64,000 nt of DNA from Delphinapterus leucas. Lineage: Eukaryota > Chordata > Mammalia > Artiodactyla > Monodontidae. Below are positions 22,668 through 34,112 of the stretch, in pieces. The stretch lies in assembly GCF_002288925.2 (NCBI RefSeq), contig NW_022098024.1, positions 906,797-970,796 of the forward strand. The letters run 5' to 3'. How positions within the stretch are numbered: the first letter of the stretch is position 1; each line of letters begins with the position of its first letter. A program made the translations under genes and the position numbers. The notes beneath the pieces were generated by a model. The model saw nothing but the letters and a program-made list of their open reading frames with translations, made no database searches and had not been told where the DNA came from.

Positions 22668-23152
22668 CAGGGTTCTCCAGAGAAACAGAACCAGTAGAAG
22701 ATGGTGGATAGGTAGATGATGGCAGCTAGCTAGCTAGCTAGGTAGATAGCTAGATATCTAGCTAGCTAGATATTTAGAAAGATTTATTGTGAGGAATTGG
22801 CTCACATGATGGTGGAGACTAAGTCCTATGATCTGCCATCTGCAAGCTGGACACCAAGGAAAGCCAGTGGTATAGTTTCACTGCAAACCTCAAGGCCTAA
22901 GAATCTGGACCACTTATGTCTGAAGGCAGGAGAAGATCCGTGTTTGCCCTTCCTCAGCTTTTGTTCTATTTAGGCCCTCAATGGATTGAATGATGGCCAC
23001 AATGTGGGTGAGGGTAATCTTTACTCAGTCTACTGATGCAAATTCTCATCTCTCTGGAAACATCCTCACAGACACACCCAGAAATAATGTTTTACCAGCT
23101 ATCTGGATACCCCTTAGTCCAGTAAAACTGACATAAAATTAGCCATCACAGT
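22668..23152 (+). repeat. MLT2-like LTR (ERVL), solo
   Basis: Starts 'tgtattagtcagggttctcc' and 'agagaaacagaaccagtag', contains 'atttattgtgaggaattggctcacatgatgg' and 'tattt-aggccctcaatggattg', and ends 'aaactgacataaaattagccatcaca'. This TG...CA layout is that of MLT2-type LTRs of ERVL endogenous retroviruses. No internal viral region follows. A tetranucleotide microsatellite has expanded inside it. Confidence 0.85.
22722..22774. repeat. (GCTA)n/(GATA)-like microsatellite inside LTR
   Basis: 'agctagctagctagctagg' followed by 'tagatagctagatatctagc' and more units. It sits in the LTR position that is a simple TATA/GAGA stretch in related copies, such as the one at 42885-43275. Confidence 0.9.
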
Positions 23153-23279
23153 AAAGTTCACTTCATTTGTCTCCCATCTCTCAAGGATCAATTTCCTTTA
23201 GCTATTCACTCTTCCTTCTCCTAGACCATCAGTTCTTCTCTTTATAATTTTTTAAAGTATACGTGAAAAAGTATGTTTC

Positions 23280-24440
23280 TCAATTAAAACACAAAGAAAC
23301 CTTTCTTGACCTTATAATATCTTCCAATTACATGTCCATTTTTCTACTTTCCTTCACAGAAAAGTTCCTCAGAAGAGTTTTCTACTCATTGTTTCAAATT
23401 TCTCCCTTCTTATTCTTTATTGAATTCAGTTCAGCCAGGTTGCAGCTCCGAGCATTCTTCCAAAATAACTCTCATTAAGGCAGTGACTGGCAGATATATT
23501 GCTAAAAACAAATGGACAAAACTCAGTCCTCATCCATACTTGACATGTCACCAGCAGTTAGGACATGGTGACCATTATTTCCTCCATGACAATTTCTTCA
23601 CTTGAATTTCAGGACCCTACAACTTAATGGTTTCTTCTTGCTGTGTTGAAGGCAGTCTGCTCAGTCTTGTTTGCCGGCTCCTCTTTCTCCCATATTCTGT
23701 CTTAATGTGGGACTGCCTAAGGAATCAGTCTTAAACCTCTCTTGGATTCCAGCTTACTCCCTACCATGGTGATTTCATCCAATCCCATGCCTCAAATGCC
23801 ACCTGTATGCTTATCGGTCTAAGTTTTATAGGCTAAGCCCAGAACTGATCCCTGGACTTTTGGGTCAGATATCTAACTAAAAATTCAGTATATTTGTTTG
23901 TATTGCTAAGAGGAATCTCAGACTTAAAAATTAGCTTCTGATCTCTTGACTTAAAACCTGTTCCTCTGCCAGTCTTCCCTATTTCAATTAGTCCTCATTT
24001 TATCTACATGGTTCTCCAATTCTGGGGTCAAACTTAACTCCTGTCTCTTATATTCTTACACTACCTCTTCCATCAATTAGCAGAGTCTGTTCACTCAACC
24101 TTAAAAACATATGCAGAATCTGGCCAGTTCTAATCATGTCCACTGTTATCTATCACTTTGGACAAACCTACAGTCATCATCATTTCTTGTACAAGTTATT
24201 GTAATTGCCCTCTAACTGGTCTCTGTATTTTTTCTTTGCCCTACGTAGTCTACTAAGCAGAACAGCTGGAATGATCCTATTAAAAGTAAGATGAAGTTAT
24301 GTTTGTAGGGAAAGTTCTTCAATGGTGTCTTATTGCTCTCAGAATAAAGTTCTTTAACCTGTGAGGCCCTATACAATCTGGCCCTCTGCAGACTCTTTGA
24401 TCTAATTTCTTGATTTTCTTTTTCTTTGAGTCTGCTTCAG
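23280..24440 (+). mobile_element. L2 LINE, reverse-transcriptase region
   Basis: Long sense L2 segment covering the coding part. The + frames at 23263-23605 still resemble the L2 RT domain in character. FQISPFLF...FIEFSSARLQL occupies the place of the family's 'HSLFNPLQSGF' block. The following frame has CHQQLGHGDHYFLHD where L2 has the 'DLSAAFDTVDH' catalytic block, so the metal-binding aspartates are not preserved. Downstream, 23740-23810 ('ggtgatttcatccaatccc') and 24190-24300 ('attgccctctaactggtctc') match later coding blocks. Frameshifts and stops are everywhere. L2 has been inactive since early mammalian evolution. Confidence 0.75.
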
Positions 24441-25380
24441 TCACAGTGGTTATCTTGCTGTGATTTTTTTCTTTTTCTTTTTTAAACTAGGAACTTTCTC
24501 AGTGTGGGAATTCTTGGCACAAACAAAGTAAGCTGCCAGGACCCAGTTAATTAACTAAAAGAACGGCTGCTATTATGGTTGATATCTGAATTGTTAAAGG
24601 TCTAGAAAGGGGTGCCTGTAAGTCTGTGCTTTGTTGCATAAAGTAGACCAATTCAAAAGGGGGCTAGTTAATGGGCACAAAAATTCCCATGATCCCTCCC
24701 ACTTCCTTGCTACTGTATCATCAGAAGTAGGGCAAGATCCTTTTAAGCTAACAGATCTGAAATTGATTTACTGATAGATTGCTTAAGACTGATTCAGGAA
24801 TGGGGAAGTGCTAAATTGGTAGGTAGAAGTTATTATTAACGTGTTTTGGAAAATACTGATTCTCTACCTTGTCCCAATCTTACTGAATAAGAGCGTTAAT
24901 GTGGTGGAGCTGTTGAATCAATGTTTTAAAGAAGTTATTGTATAATTTTTATGCTTATCCAGGTATAATCCTAGCTGCAAAAAAAATCCCTGACGATCTT
25001 TTAAAAAATGCTAATAGTCATGCTTAACCTCAGAAATCTGATTTAATAAGCAGCAGGATTGAGAATCTATGGTCAGATTAGAGATCATTATTGAATGAAT
25101 GAAATGAGTGAGTGACAACTGATTAAAATGTGAATTATTATATACTTATATTCCTTGACAATTCAGTTATGTTCTCATTTTCCCTTGGATTGTCTTTAGT
25201 TTCTCAATGTGCAGGAAAGACTAAAAATTAAATTCCTCACTTCATATTACGGTTGAGAAAGTCTTCATTACCTCTTGTCTGCAATTTCTGCCCTTGTTTT
25301 GCCATTTCCTCCTTACTAAAGCTAGAGCTGTTTTTCTAGAACTCAACCGATCATATTATGTGCATATTTAAAAACTTGTT
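24441..25380. other. Unassigned sequence between L2 pieces
   Basis: The L2 consensus order breaks at about 24440 and resumes at about 25955. The sequence between is therefore probably inserted or diverged. No family recognised for 24441-25380. Confidence 0.4.
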
Positions 25381-25384
25381 TATG

Positions 25385-25875
25385 TTTCTATTTATTAATC
25401 TGGAACCTTTTGGTTGTGACGGATACTCAACTCAAACCAGTTTAAATGAAAAAAAAATTTTTTTTCAATTGGCTAACATAACAGATCTGAGCTGAATCTA
25501 GGATTCCATAGGATTCTATTTATTTCCAGTTTTACCCTAATTTCTCCCTTTTGCTTAATTCTTTCTTGAAATTTCAGATTTGCTATTTAGCAGTTTAGCA
25601 TCTGTGGTAACCCAAACAAAATTTCAAGATTAACCCAGGTATTCAGCTTGAATCATGGGTTCATCCCTTAGCTGCACTGGAGCCAGAAGGATGGGACGAT
25701 CTGACTGGTCAAACGTGTGCCTCTTATGAGTGTGCATTTTTTGGGTTTTGAGAGTGTTGAGATAGGTTTGCACCACCCAAGACATACACACTGAGACTGG
25801 CCCAAAGGGAAAAAGAGAGGGCTCTTACAAGGAGAAGAAAGGAGAAATCCAGAGCAGACAAAATGACACAACAGG
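25385..25875. repeat. Possible old interspersed repeat, family unassigned
   Basis: 'actcaactcaaaccagtttaaatg' with a following A/T run, then 'ggcccaaagggaaaaag' near the end, recalls a common ancient mammalian repeat I cannot name with confidence. The 67-codon minus-strand frame at 25668-25871 has no known motif. Confidence 0.3.
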
Positions 25876-25949
25876 ATATATTCAGGATGATTTAATTAAA
25901 GTGTTAATGCTAGTCCCCAAACCATTACTACTTGTGCCCTATTTACCTC

Positions 25950-26112
25950 TATAGCCCTGAAGGTCATTTACTTCTCCTCCTGTACCCACCATTTCAGTCA
26001 CACTGAGCTACTTGTTTCTGGAACATGCCATACTCATTTATATGTATGCCTTCACTTGTGGTATTTCTTATATTAGGAATACTTGCCAAATTTCTATTCA
26101 TTTTTCAAGGTA
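25950..26112 (+). repeat. L2 LINE fragment
   Basis: 'catttcagtcacactgagctact', 'tggaacatgccatactc', then 'atgccttcacttgtggtattt' match the L2 block 'ccacactgacctact ... aacacgccatgctc ... gcctttgcacatgctgtt'. It is probably the continuation of the element at 23280-24440. Confidence 0.7.
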
Positions 26113-26117
26113 TATCT

Positions 26118-26595
26118 TTCGATCATCTACTGCTGTGTAACAAACCACTTTGAAATTTAATTATTGACAAAAGCCATTCTATTACTTACTCATGAATCTG
26201 CGATTTGGGCAGCGCTCAATAGGAACAGCCCATCTCTGTTTAACATAGTGTCAGCCTGAGAAACTCAAAGAGCTGGGGCCTCATCTCTCAGGAGGAGGTC
26301 AAGCTGGGTCATATATCTGAGACCTCAATTCTCATTGTCAGCTGAGTGTTCATCTGGAGCCAGTCATAGGGGCACCTTAGTTCCCCTCCACGTGGCGTGA
26401 GGTTCCTGTAGCATGGCAACTTGACTAAAAGGGAGAGAAGTGGAGGCTGCCTGCCATCTTAAGGCTCCAGACATCACTCTGCTGCATTCTCTTGGTCAAA
26501 GATAGTTGAAACGCCAACTTGGGTTCAAAGGGAGGGGAAGTAAGCTCTCTTCTCCATAGGAGGGAGATGTGCGGAGTGACATGCACATTTAAGTG
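26118..26595 (-). repeat. MaLR-type LTR remnant, inverted (tentative)
   Basis: 'tactgctgtgtaacaaacc', 'cactctgctgcattctcttggtcaaag', 'gggttcaaagggaggggaag' and 'aggagggagatgtg' are in the order of a well-known mammalian LTR-like repeat that I place with MaLR. The exact subfamily is uncertain. The minus-strand frame 26425-26673 lies in its GC-rich part and is not a gene. Confidence 0.6.
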
Positions 26596-26970
26596 GCGGC
26601 GGTGTTGGGTCTGGGGGTGTATGGCTCTTCTTCCAAGACGCCTGCAGCCTAAGTCCAACTTAGCTGTTTCCATTTTCCAGTAGGCTGGCTCAACCTCTGA
26701 ATGACACCAAGTAAAGTTAATTTTTGTGTCTCTATTCTTTTAAAAGAGTGTTTCTCAGGGTATGTTTAACAGATTTGTTGGGAAGCAAATAGGCCCACTA
26801 CAGAAAAAAAAAAAAATAGATTTTATTTTTAATCCACTAAATTGTGGAGGATTTCCCTATTGCAGGAAGTCTCAGCTTTTGTAATATGCTGATGTGCATT
26901 GTAAACCTCCCAGTGATAGAGTAAGGAAGTTAGGTAGAAAATAGGAAAGGTTACATAATAGAGCCTAACA
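26596..26970. other. Unassigned, with an A-run at 26803-26815
   Basis: No gene or nameable repeat; one short poly(A) run without an element I can attach to it. Confidence 0.4.
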
Positions 26971-26974
26971 GCCC

Positions 26975-27140
26975 ACTTGTCATGTAATTTTATAATTATT
27001 TGATTGTCAATTTGTATGTTGTACTATGAGCTCTCCAATCATGGTAATTTGGCGTTCTTTTGTTATTTTATGTCCAACTATCACAGGGCCTAACACATAC
27101 TAGTCTTTTAGTAAACATTTCAGGGATAAGAGGTAAGGAA
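26975..27140 (+). repeat. L2 LINE 3' end
   Basis: 'attatttgattgtcaatttg', 'tactatgagctctcc', 'cacagggcctaacacatactag' and 'agtaaacattt' follow the L2 3' terminal order in sense orientation. Confidence 0.65.
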
Positions 27141-27330
27141 AAAGAGAGAGGAGGGTAGGGAGGAAACAGTTTTAAACCCTTCATTATGTAAGCCCAGCCT
27201 CCATATATGCAATCTGACCACTTACAAAATTCCCAATTCATTTGATAGAATCCAGCCTTTCTGTGCAGATTCCTCAGAGGGACTTATCATTATTTCAGAT
27301 CAAATAAAACCTTGTTGCTCCTGAATAGTT
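27141..27330. other. Unassigned
   Basis: Short stretch with a purine-rich tract at 27130-27165; nothing else recognised. Confidence 0.4.
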
Positions 27331-27334
27331 CCAT

Positions 27335-27848
27335 TGTAATAGAAAGAATAATAGTCCCTGAATGATGTTCACATCCTAATCTCTAGAACCTGTAATAGTT
27401 ACAGTACCCAGCAAATGGAATTAAAGTTGCAGAGGAAAGTAAGGTTGCTAATCAGCTAAACTTAAAATAAAGAGGTTATTTTGGATTATCTGCATGAACC
27501 CAGTGTAATCACAGGAGTTCTTAAAGTGGAAGAGGGAGACAGAAAAGAGAACCAGAGCAATGAAGTGTTAGAAGAACTTAGCCAGATGTTGCTGACTTTG
27601 AAAATGGAGATAGAAGACAATGAGCCAAGGTATGAGCTAGGGTGACCTCTAGGAGCTGGAAAAAGCAAGGAAATGGATTCTCCCCTAGAGCCTCCAGAAG
27701 GAACACAGCTCGACTGATACCTTGATATAAGCCCTGAGACCCATTTTGGATTTCTGACCACCAGAACTATAAGATAATAAATTTGTATTGCCTTAAGCTA
27801 TTGAGTTTCTGGTAATTTGTTACAGCAGCCATAGAAAACTAACACACC
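27335..27848 (+). repeat. MLT1-type LTR (ERVL-MaLR), solo
   Basis: Nearly complete. It has 'ttcacatcctaatctctagaacctg', 'ttgcagaggaaagtaagg', 'gattctcccctagagcctccagaaggaacacag', 'ccttgatataagccctgaga', and the end 'ataaatttgtattgccttaagc' with 'gttacagcagccatagaaaactaacaca'. This is a MaLR LTR order shared with the copy at 54835-55250. The minus-strand frame at 27486-27761 is a shadow. Confidence 0.82.
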
Positions 27849-28282
27849 CATGGATGATTACCATATTTTCTGGTTGACTAGTGATTAAAAAGAAATTATT
27901 TAAAAGCAAGAATGGTACAGCCCTGGCTACACTTAATTTAATAGATTCAGTTTTAATTACCTTGATGTGACTCTGTAGTATGTTAGCAAATACACCATAG
28001 TCCATTTGTAAAACTGACTAATCTATATTAATAGATGCTCTCAGTATGGTATTCGGTCTGGGCTAATTCCACTATAGGAAAGCATGCGTGAATATTTGTG
28101 GGATATGGAAATGGTTATTCTTTAGGTTATATAACTCTGAGAAACACTGTGCTTTGAGGATGATTTGCAGCTTACAGAAGCAGATCAATGTTTTATAAGG
28201 AAAGGAGCATTCCAAAATATGAGAATTTTAATAATATATAAATAATTCATCCAAAGTATGTTCAGTTATTTAAATTTTCTTT
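27849..28282. other. Unassigned
   Basis: AT-rich, no gene or repeat recognised. Confidence 0.4.
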
Positions 28283-28284
28283 CC

Positions 28285-28995
28285 TCAAGTAGCTAATAAG
28301 CACCTCCCCGTGTCTGTCATGATCTCAGGTGGTGGGGATACACTGGTGAGTTAAGCACAGTCACTTAAGATTCATATCTTTTATTGGAAGAAACTGACTA
28401 AAATTTAATATTGAATCAATGTGAATGATGCTCTAATAATGTTTACAAAGTATTGTAGAAGATCAGATGAGAGTTCATCCAACTTTTAAGAAAAAAAACT
28501 TTACGATGCCAATAATATTGCACTGTATCTTTAAAGTATTCAGATGAACAAGTTAGAAAAATAGATTCCAGGAAGAGGAAAAGACCCATGTGGAAACACT
28601 TATATCTCCAAAAATTCATTTGTTTGAGAGATGGGAAGCAATTTGTGGCACTGGGATACAGGCTATGCATGAAGGATATAGCACAGTGGAAAGGGAGGAG
28701 CTTATTGAAAATTTTCCCAGGAAAACCATGCAGGGACTAACAATGTGAGGGTCTTTGTAAACATACCAAGTATGTTGGATTTCATCCTGAAGGATGTGGG
28801 AAACAAAGAATTTTTAAACAAACCCATAACAGCAGATTTTCTCCAGAGAAATCTAAAGATGTGTGGATGATGAATTGGAGAGATGTTATTAAAATGAATC
28901 AGAAAAACATGATGAAAGTTGAAACTAGGAAGATGGTGATTGTTCGGAGATTAGAAAATTGGGTGACACTTAATGAGCCGATTCTATAGTTTTGG
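28285..28995 (-). repeat. L2 LINE fragment, inverted
   Basis: Inverted L2 in consensus order: 'ggtggtggggatacactgg' (3' end), then 'gattccaggaagaggaaaag', then 'tgttggatttcatcctgaagg', 'aatgtgagggtctttgtaaa', and 'gtgtggatgatgaattggagag'. These correspond to the inverted 'ggatacagcagtgaa', 'cattccaggcagagggaa', 'ggactttatcctgaaggc' and 'gtggagaatggattggag' blocks. Diverged and non-coding. Confidence 0.65.
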
Positions 28996-29815
28996 TGATT
29001 GAGGAGAAGTGGAATTAAAAACAAAACTCTAATGGTAATAATTTAGACAACTAGTGAAACTACGTTTCCTTATTCAGATATCATAATAAGAAAAACATGT
29101 ATATCATTTATCATGGTTAGGATTCTTTCTGATGACAGTAATAAAAAAATATAACTCAAACTTGTTTTAAAAAAAATAAGGAGAGACAAAGTCTCACATA
29201 ACCTGAAATTACAATAAAACTTTGAAGAGACTTGAAGGTGAGCCAAATAATGATTCCAAAACAGTTTATATCTCCTTTCAACTCTGCTTACATTGTCTTT
29301 TTGCTTATATTCATTCAGAGCGCTGTCTTCAACAAATGTTTTTACATGACGATACTTGTTAAAAATGTGTCTCAATTGTTTTGAATATTTTACCAGATTT
29401 AGATGTGAAAATTATAGGTCTTCTCAGTTCCATTCCTTTGCAGAGTAGAAAATAAATGATTAAAATTGAAAGTAAGATCTCCATGAATGTATGCTTTCCA
29501 AAGTTGAAATATTATAAACTTAAACTATAGAGTTTTAATATTAAAACCTGTATTCTGTTTGAACTCTCACAATTAATTTGCTCAAATCCACTGTTACCTT
29601 TGAAGTAGTAAATTTCAAGTTTTCCCTGTTTGCAAGCTTTATTTTCAGTCATTGCAATTCATTAAATCTTAAGAAGCTGAACATTTATGTTCTTTTATTT
29701 CTTGAATAAACTGATTAAAGATTTTCAATTGATTTTGAATGGAATGCAAAGTCTTGGTTATAAAACAAGTTAAATACCATTGCAGAACACTTAAATTGAT
29801 ATCCAAGTAATTCTT
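28996..29815. other. Unassigned AT-rich sequence
   Basis: No gene or repeat I can name. The 101-codon minus-strand frame at 29070-29375 has no recognisable domain and sits in AT-rich DNA. Confidence 0.4.
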
Positions 29816-29818
29816 GTT

Positions 29819-30126
29819 TTTAAATTTATTTTGTTATTTTATTTTATTTTGGCTGTGTTGGGTCTTCGTTGCTGTGCGCGGGCTTTTCTCTGGTTGCGGT
29901 GAGCAGGGGCTACACTTCATTGCCTTGTACGGGATTCTTAATGCAGTGGCTTCTCTTGTTGCGGAGCACGGGCTCTAGGAATGCCGGCTTCAGTAGTTGT
30001 GGCACACAGGCTCAGTAGTTGTGTTTAGTTGCTCTGTGGCATGTGGGATCTTCCCAGACCGGGGCACGAACCCGTGTCCCATGCATCGGCAGGCGGACTC
30101 TCAACCACTGTGCCACCAGGGAAGCC
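29819..30126 (-). mobile_element. CHR-type tRNA-derived SINE, inverted
   Basis: Inverted SINE ending in 'gtgccaccagggaagccc', the reverse of the conserved head. It has the inverted box-B-like 'gaacccgtgtcccatgcatcgg' and the tail as T/A-rich 'ttttaaatttattttgttatttt'. Body words 'ttgggtcttcgttgctg' and 'gggcttttctctggttgcgg' match the other CHR copies. The flanks hold a possible decayed duplication ('aagtaattcttg' against 'aggtatatttcttg'). Confidence 0.93.
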
Positions 30127-31135
30127 CTAGGTATATTTCTTGATAAATAGGTTTTTTACTTTAGTAAGACCATTGTTTTCACCATAACACTGTACTCTAA
30201 CAACTTAGTATTTCATATTTTTATCCTTGCAAAAACAAAATATTTAACTCCAATGTTGAGTGTTTTAATAGTGTTCACACTGCTGCTTTCAAGAAAATGA
30301 ACTTGTAAAACTTTACTTTGATGCTATGAATTAGATGAAAAAAGGTGAACCATTATTGGACTTAACTGATTTTCTATTTGAAGCATGTGCTGATAACACT
30401 TATATTATTCAGCTGTTTGTGAAGTTCTTCTGTTGATGGAGTCAACATTGTCATCTATTCCTTCACTTTTCCTATCTACCTATGAAAAGTTGGATATGTA
30501 TTCACTTAGGGAAAGTCAGTTGATCTAAATGAAAAGTCATAGTTTGCAGTATGATATGTTACTCTCCCTTGGGTAGCTGGACACATTTGTCATCTCAAGT
30601 ATAGTTCACTTTAAATGGACAACATTCTTTAAATAAATACTGATGCTACTTCTGCAGATCTGTGTCCTCTAGCTTTTCTCTCCTGAGAGTAGATGGTAAC
30701 ACCAATTAATATTTTATTCAAGTTAAACTTTTACCAACTTTTTAAGAAATGGAAACTCTGGAAGTAAATTTTTAAATTTATTTATATCAAATGATTTATT
30801 GCAAAAAATAAAATAAAATGCTACCAAACAATAAATGAGATAAATATATATATAGATATGCAACATTAAATAAATATCAAAACCACTTAAGAAGAACATT
30901 AAGACTACAATTTTTGATAGGACAACACAGCTATTATTTCTTGATCATTTTTCAAGCACACATCAACCTATAATTTCACATTGACCTGACTAACTGGAGG
31001 TTCCATGGATTCCAGTTCTCAAAGGTCATGGCACAAATCTTGACATAAATGGCTGGTATTCCAAGTGACCAGCAGGGGCAGTAAAAACTTCTACTACTAC
31101 TCTAGACCTGAAAAATGTAGCTCTTTCCTACATGT
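30127..31135. other. Unassigned AT-rich sequence
   Basis: No gene and no repeat recognised over about 1 kb. Confidence 0.4.
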
Positions 31136-31137
31136 CC

Positions 31138-31300
31138 TTTTTTTTTTTTTATAGACTTTATTTTTTTAGAGCAGTTTTAGGCTTTCAGTACAATTGAACA
31201 CAAAGTACAGAGAGTTCCTATATACCCGCTGACTCCACACACTACATATCCTATTATAATTATTTTATCAGAAAATTTTTGCATTCTGCCCTCAAAAGTG
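31138..31300 (-). repeat. Old LINE fragment, inverted (tentative)
   Basis: A T-run at 31139-31150 followed by 'agactttatttttttagagcagttttagg' and 'gtacagagagttcctatatacc' is a common old LINE-type block seen inverted. Subfamily uncertain. Confidence 0.5.
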
Positions 31301-31765
31301 AGATATTATATCTGGAAAAGAAGAGTGAAAAAACACTGGTAATCTTCCAGGTAGCCACATGTTAAAGTTAGAACTCTGTTCATTGTACATGAGTTTCATC
31401 CATTATTATACAAGATTATGGCAGGAGCTGAAAGTAAAATTTTAATGCAACTATTATTAATAATACATTACTAAAAAATGAAAAACCTAGGATAAATGTT
31501 GAACTGAACAGGACTGAAGACAATAGGCATGTATTTCAGGCAAACTTGGATACATGTTCACCCATGTATTATGACATTGATGTGATTATCATTTCAGAGT
31601 ATGCATGGAAAACACATTGTAAAGGTTAAGCAATAAAAAGCACTAAACCTCACATTTATGTTGAAAATGCTTATTTTTACTATTTCCATCGTGCTAATAT
31701 GGCTCAGATTTCAAACTTCCTGATCAGTTGACACAAGTGTACAGACAAGAGTGTGTTAAGGGAGT
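31301..31765. other. Unassigned
   Basis: No gene or repeat recognised. Confidence 0.4.
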
Positions 31766-31767
31766 TT

Positions 31768-31958
31768 TCTGGAATCGAATCGAAATCTGACTCTGCCACC
31801 TTCTAGCTCTGTGACCATCAACACATAAACTACTTTTCTGAAATTCAGTATATTATCTTATAATACGGGGATGATGTTACTTCCATTAAAGTGTTCTTAT
31901 AAGGTAATGTGAGTTCACAGCAGCAAAGTGCTAATATTGTAGTAGCTCAATAGTTTAA
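31768..31958 (+). repeat. MIR SINE
   Basis: 'atctgactctgccaccttctagctctgtgacc', 'acttttctgaaattcag', then 'tacggggatgatgttac' and 'ttcttataaggtaatgtgag' follow the MIR order in sense orientation. Confidence 0.78.
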
Positions 31959-32472
31959 TTTCCTTCTGTATGCCCCTTTTCCTTCACTTCACTTCACTTT
32001 TATGTCAAGAGTGTGATACTTCCCATCCACCCATCCACATTAAAATGACTAAATTAGGGGTAGTGACTATCTATATAAAGTCCCCCTTGTCTAATTTTTA
32101 CTGCAGTTGGGACCCATTTGGGTGCTGGCAAAAGGATTTATAGTCAGTTAATTATGAACATAACAGTTTGTGGATTAGAGGAAGAAATGAAACTGTTTAA
32201 AGGCCTAATGGTACATTTTAGATTCTGGAACTTCTAATATGAGTCCTAACAATGTCAGGGAGGTTGGTTTTTTGTTTTGTTTTGTTTTTTTCCCAGTTGT
32301 GGGCATGAGGAGTTAGGAGATCAGTTTAAAGAAAGAAAATATTGTATGTTCAAATATCATAAAGTGACCCTTTGAAGAAACTAACAATCAAGAAAGAGCA
32401 AAGTAACAGTTCCTTTATGTTTCTCCAAAGATTGACTGTGTTGAATCAAAATTACCTTACAACGTACATAAC
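31959..32472. other. Unassigned; (TTTTG)-like run at 32266-32290
   Basis: No gene. A short T/G simple run is the only named feature. Confidence 0.4.
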
Positions 32473-32498
32473 AGGTGGTGTGTACAGCTATAGGTTAT
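32473..32498. repeat. 26-bp exact direct repeat, copy 1
   Basis: Identical over 26 bases to 33452-33477 (begins AGGTGGTGTGTACAGC). Flanks differ on both sides. See the matching finding. Confidence 0.95.
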
Positions 32499-32649
32499 GT
32501 ATATATATAGCTCATAAAAGTCACTAAATAAAATAACTTGAATAAAAAAACAAGGGTTAGAATAGGTCATTAATAGAAGAAGAACCCTGAAATGTCATTA
32601 AACGTGAAACACTTTTCAACTACAATGATCTAGGAACTGCAAACATGAG

Positions 32650-33420
32650 ACAAAAATGAAATACACAAATATGACACCATTTTACATCCATTAGACTAGC
32701 AAAAGTTGAGTTTAACAGTAGCAAGTGTTGACAAAGATGTGGGAAAATGGAATCACAGAATCATGTTAACACTTTGGAGAGTAGTTTTACAATACTACTT
32801 ACTAAAATTGTCAATGTGCAACCCTATGACTAACAGTTGTACTTCTGGGATTATATTCTATAGAAATTCTCTAAAATGTGCAATAGGAGACTTGTGCAAG
32901 GATATTTATGGCACCATTTTCAATAATAGGAAAATGCTACAAATGATCAAAATCTAATACTGGAAAAATGGAAAATGAAATATGATATATTTGTATAATT
33001 CAGTACTTGACATCAATTAAAAGGAATGAACTAGACTTCTTTATAGCATTGGTCATCTCAAAAACATAAGCTTTGAGGGAAATAGGCTATTTGAAGAATG
33101 ATACATATAATAAATATATATGCAAATTTAAAACCATAGATAATACTATACACAAATATATATAAATGAGTGTTGTCTGTCTATTTACCTATCCATATCT
33201 ATCAGGAATTGTTATGCATTCATGAATTTATCCATCTTTCTATCAGTCCATTAATATATCCATGTGTATTTTAAAATGTACTAGAATAATGCACATAAAA
33301 TTTATGGTTGCCTGGGGATGGAAGGAAATTTGCTAGAATGGAATTGTAGATAAAGCAGAGTGCATTGTAAGTTCATTTACAATGTGTATCTTTTCATAAT
33401 TTAAGAAAAGAAATGAAGCA
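32650..33420 (+). mobile_element. Old LINE-1 3' end
   Basis: Sense LINE-1 remnant: 'ttttacatccattagactagc', 'caagtgttgacaaagatgtgggaa', 'gtacttctgggattatattc', 'ggaatgaactagac' and 'ggttgcctggggatgg'. These are ORF2 C-terminal and 3' UTR blocks of an old subfamily. The frame 32706-32957 is a scrap of ORF2. Diverged and broken. It lies between the two copies of a 26-bp direct repeat. Confidence 0.7.
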
Positions 33421-33451
33421 AATTTTACAAAATATAATTATTGTCTATTTT

Positions 33452-33477
33452 AGGTGGTGTGTACAGCTATAGGTTAT
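33452..33477. repeat. 26-bp exact direct repeat, copy 2
   Basis: Exact copy of 32473-32498. The different neighbours (upstream 'attgtctatttt', downstream 'accattcttac') set the limits of identity. Confidence 0.95.
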
Positions 33478-34112
33478 ACCATTCTTACTTTTACTCTTTC
33501 TTATTTGTCCAAAAATAAGATTCTAAGTGATAGAATTAAATATATATAATGCTGGATTTTTAGCCCTTGAAATCTGAATATGTTTTTATTGACTAGAAGA
33601 GGCAAATATGGTCACTTGTGTGGAACATCTGTAATGGGCCGTGAAACAGTTCATAAAGGAATGGAATTTGGCGTCTGTCCAGAGGACCCAGATCTACACA
33701 AGTCTTGCCCTGGTAATTATGTCTGCAGTGAGAGAAGTAGCTCTGAGAAATGAAGTAATTATGGAAGATCAGAAGTAGAGACCTTAAGAAACCATCCAGG
33801 AAGATCCTGTCATTTGATTGATGAAGAAACTGAGGTCCATGCAGGGGCAGCCACTTGGCAGTCGATTCTCTGAACTTCTAGTTGAGTGCACCGTACAGAA
33901 TTACATGTGCTTCTTCTGGGAACCCAAATTACTTCTTCCTGTTCCAGTGACTTTTGCTTCTGGGCAAAAGCGATGAAGTCAGAAGCAATGCCAATTAGCC
34001 ATTCCTGTATTCTGCCCTGAGCCAAATAGCAGGGGTGGGGGCATTCTCCAGGGCTCTACCTCAGGGTCTGGGCTTCCATCCATCAGCTGTCAGGTCAGCT
34101 CATGGGACATAC
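33478..34112. other. Unassigned, GC-richer than its surroundings
   Basis: Around 33800-33850 'gatgaagaaactgaggtcc' recalls the inverted MIR core but the match is short. A 71-codon minus-strand frame at 33810-34025 shows no known motif. The segment leads into the candidate exon below. Confidence 0.35.
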
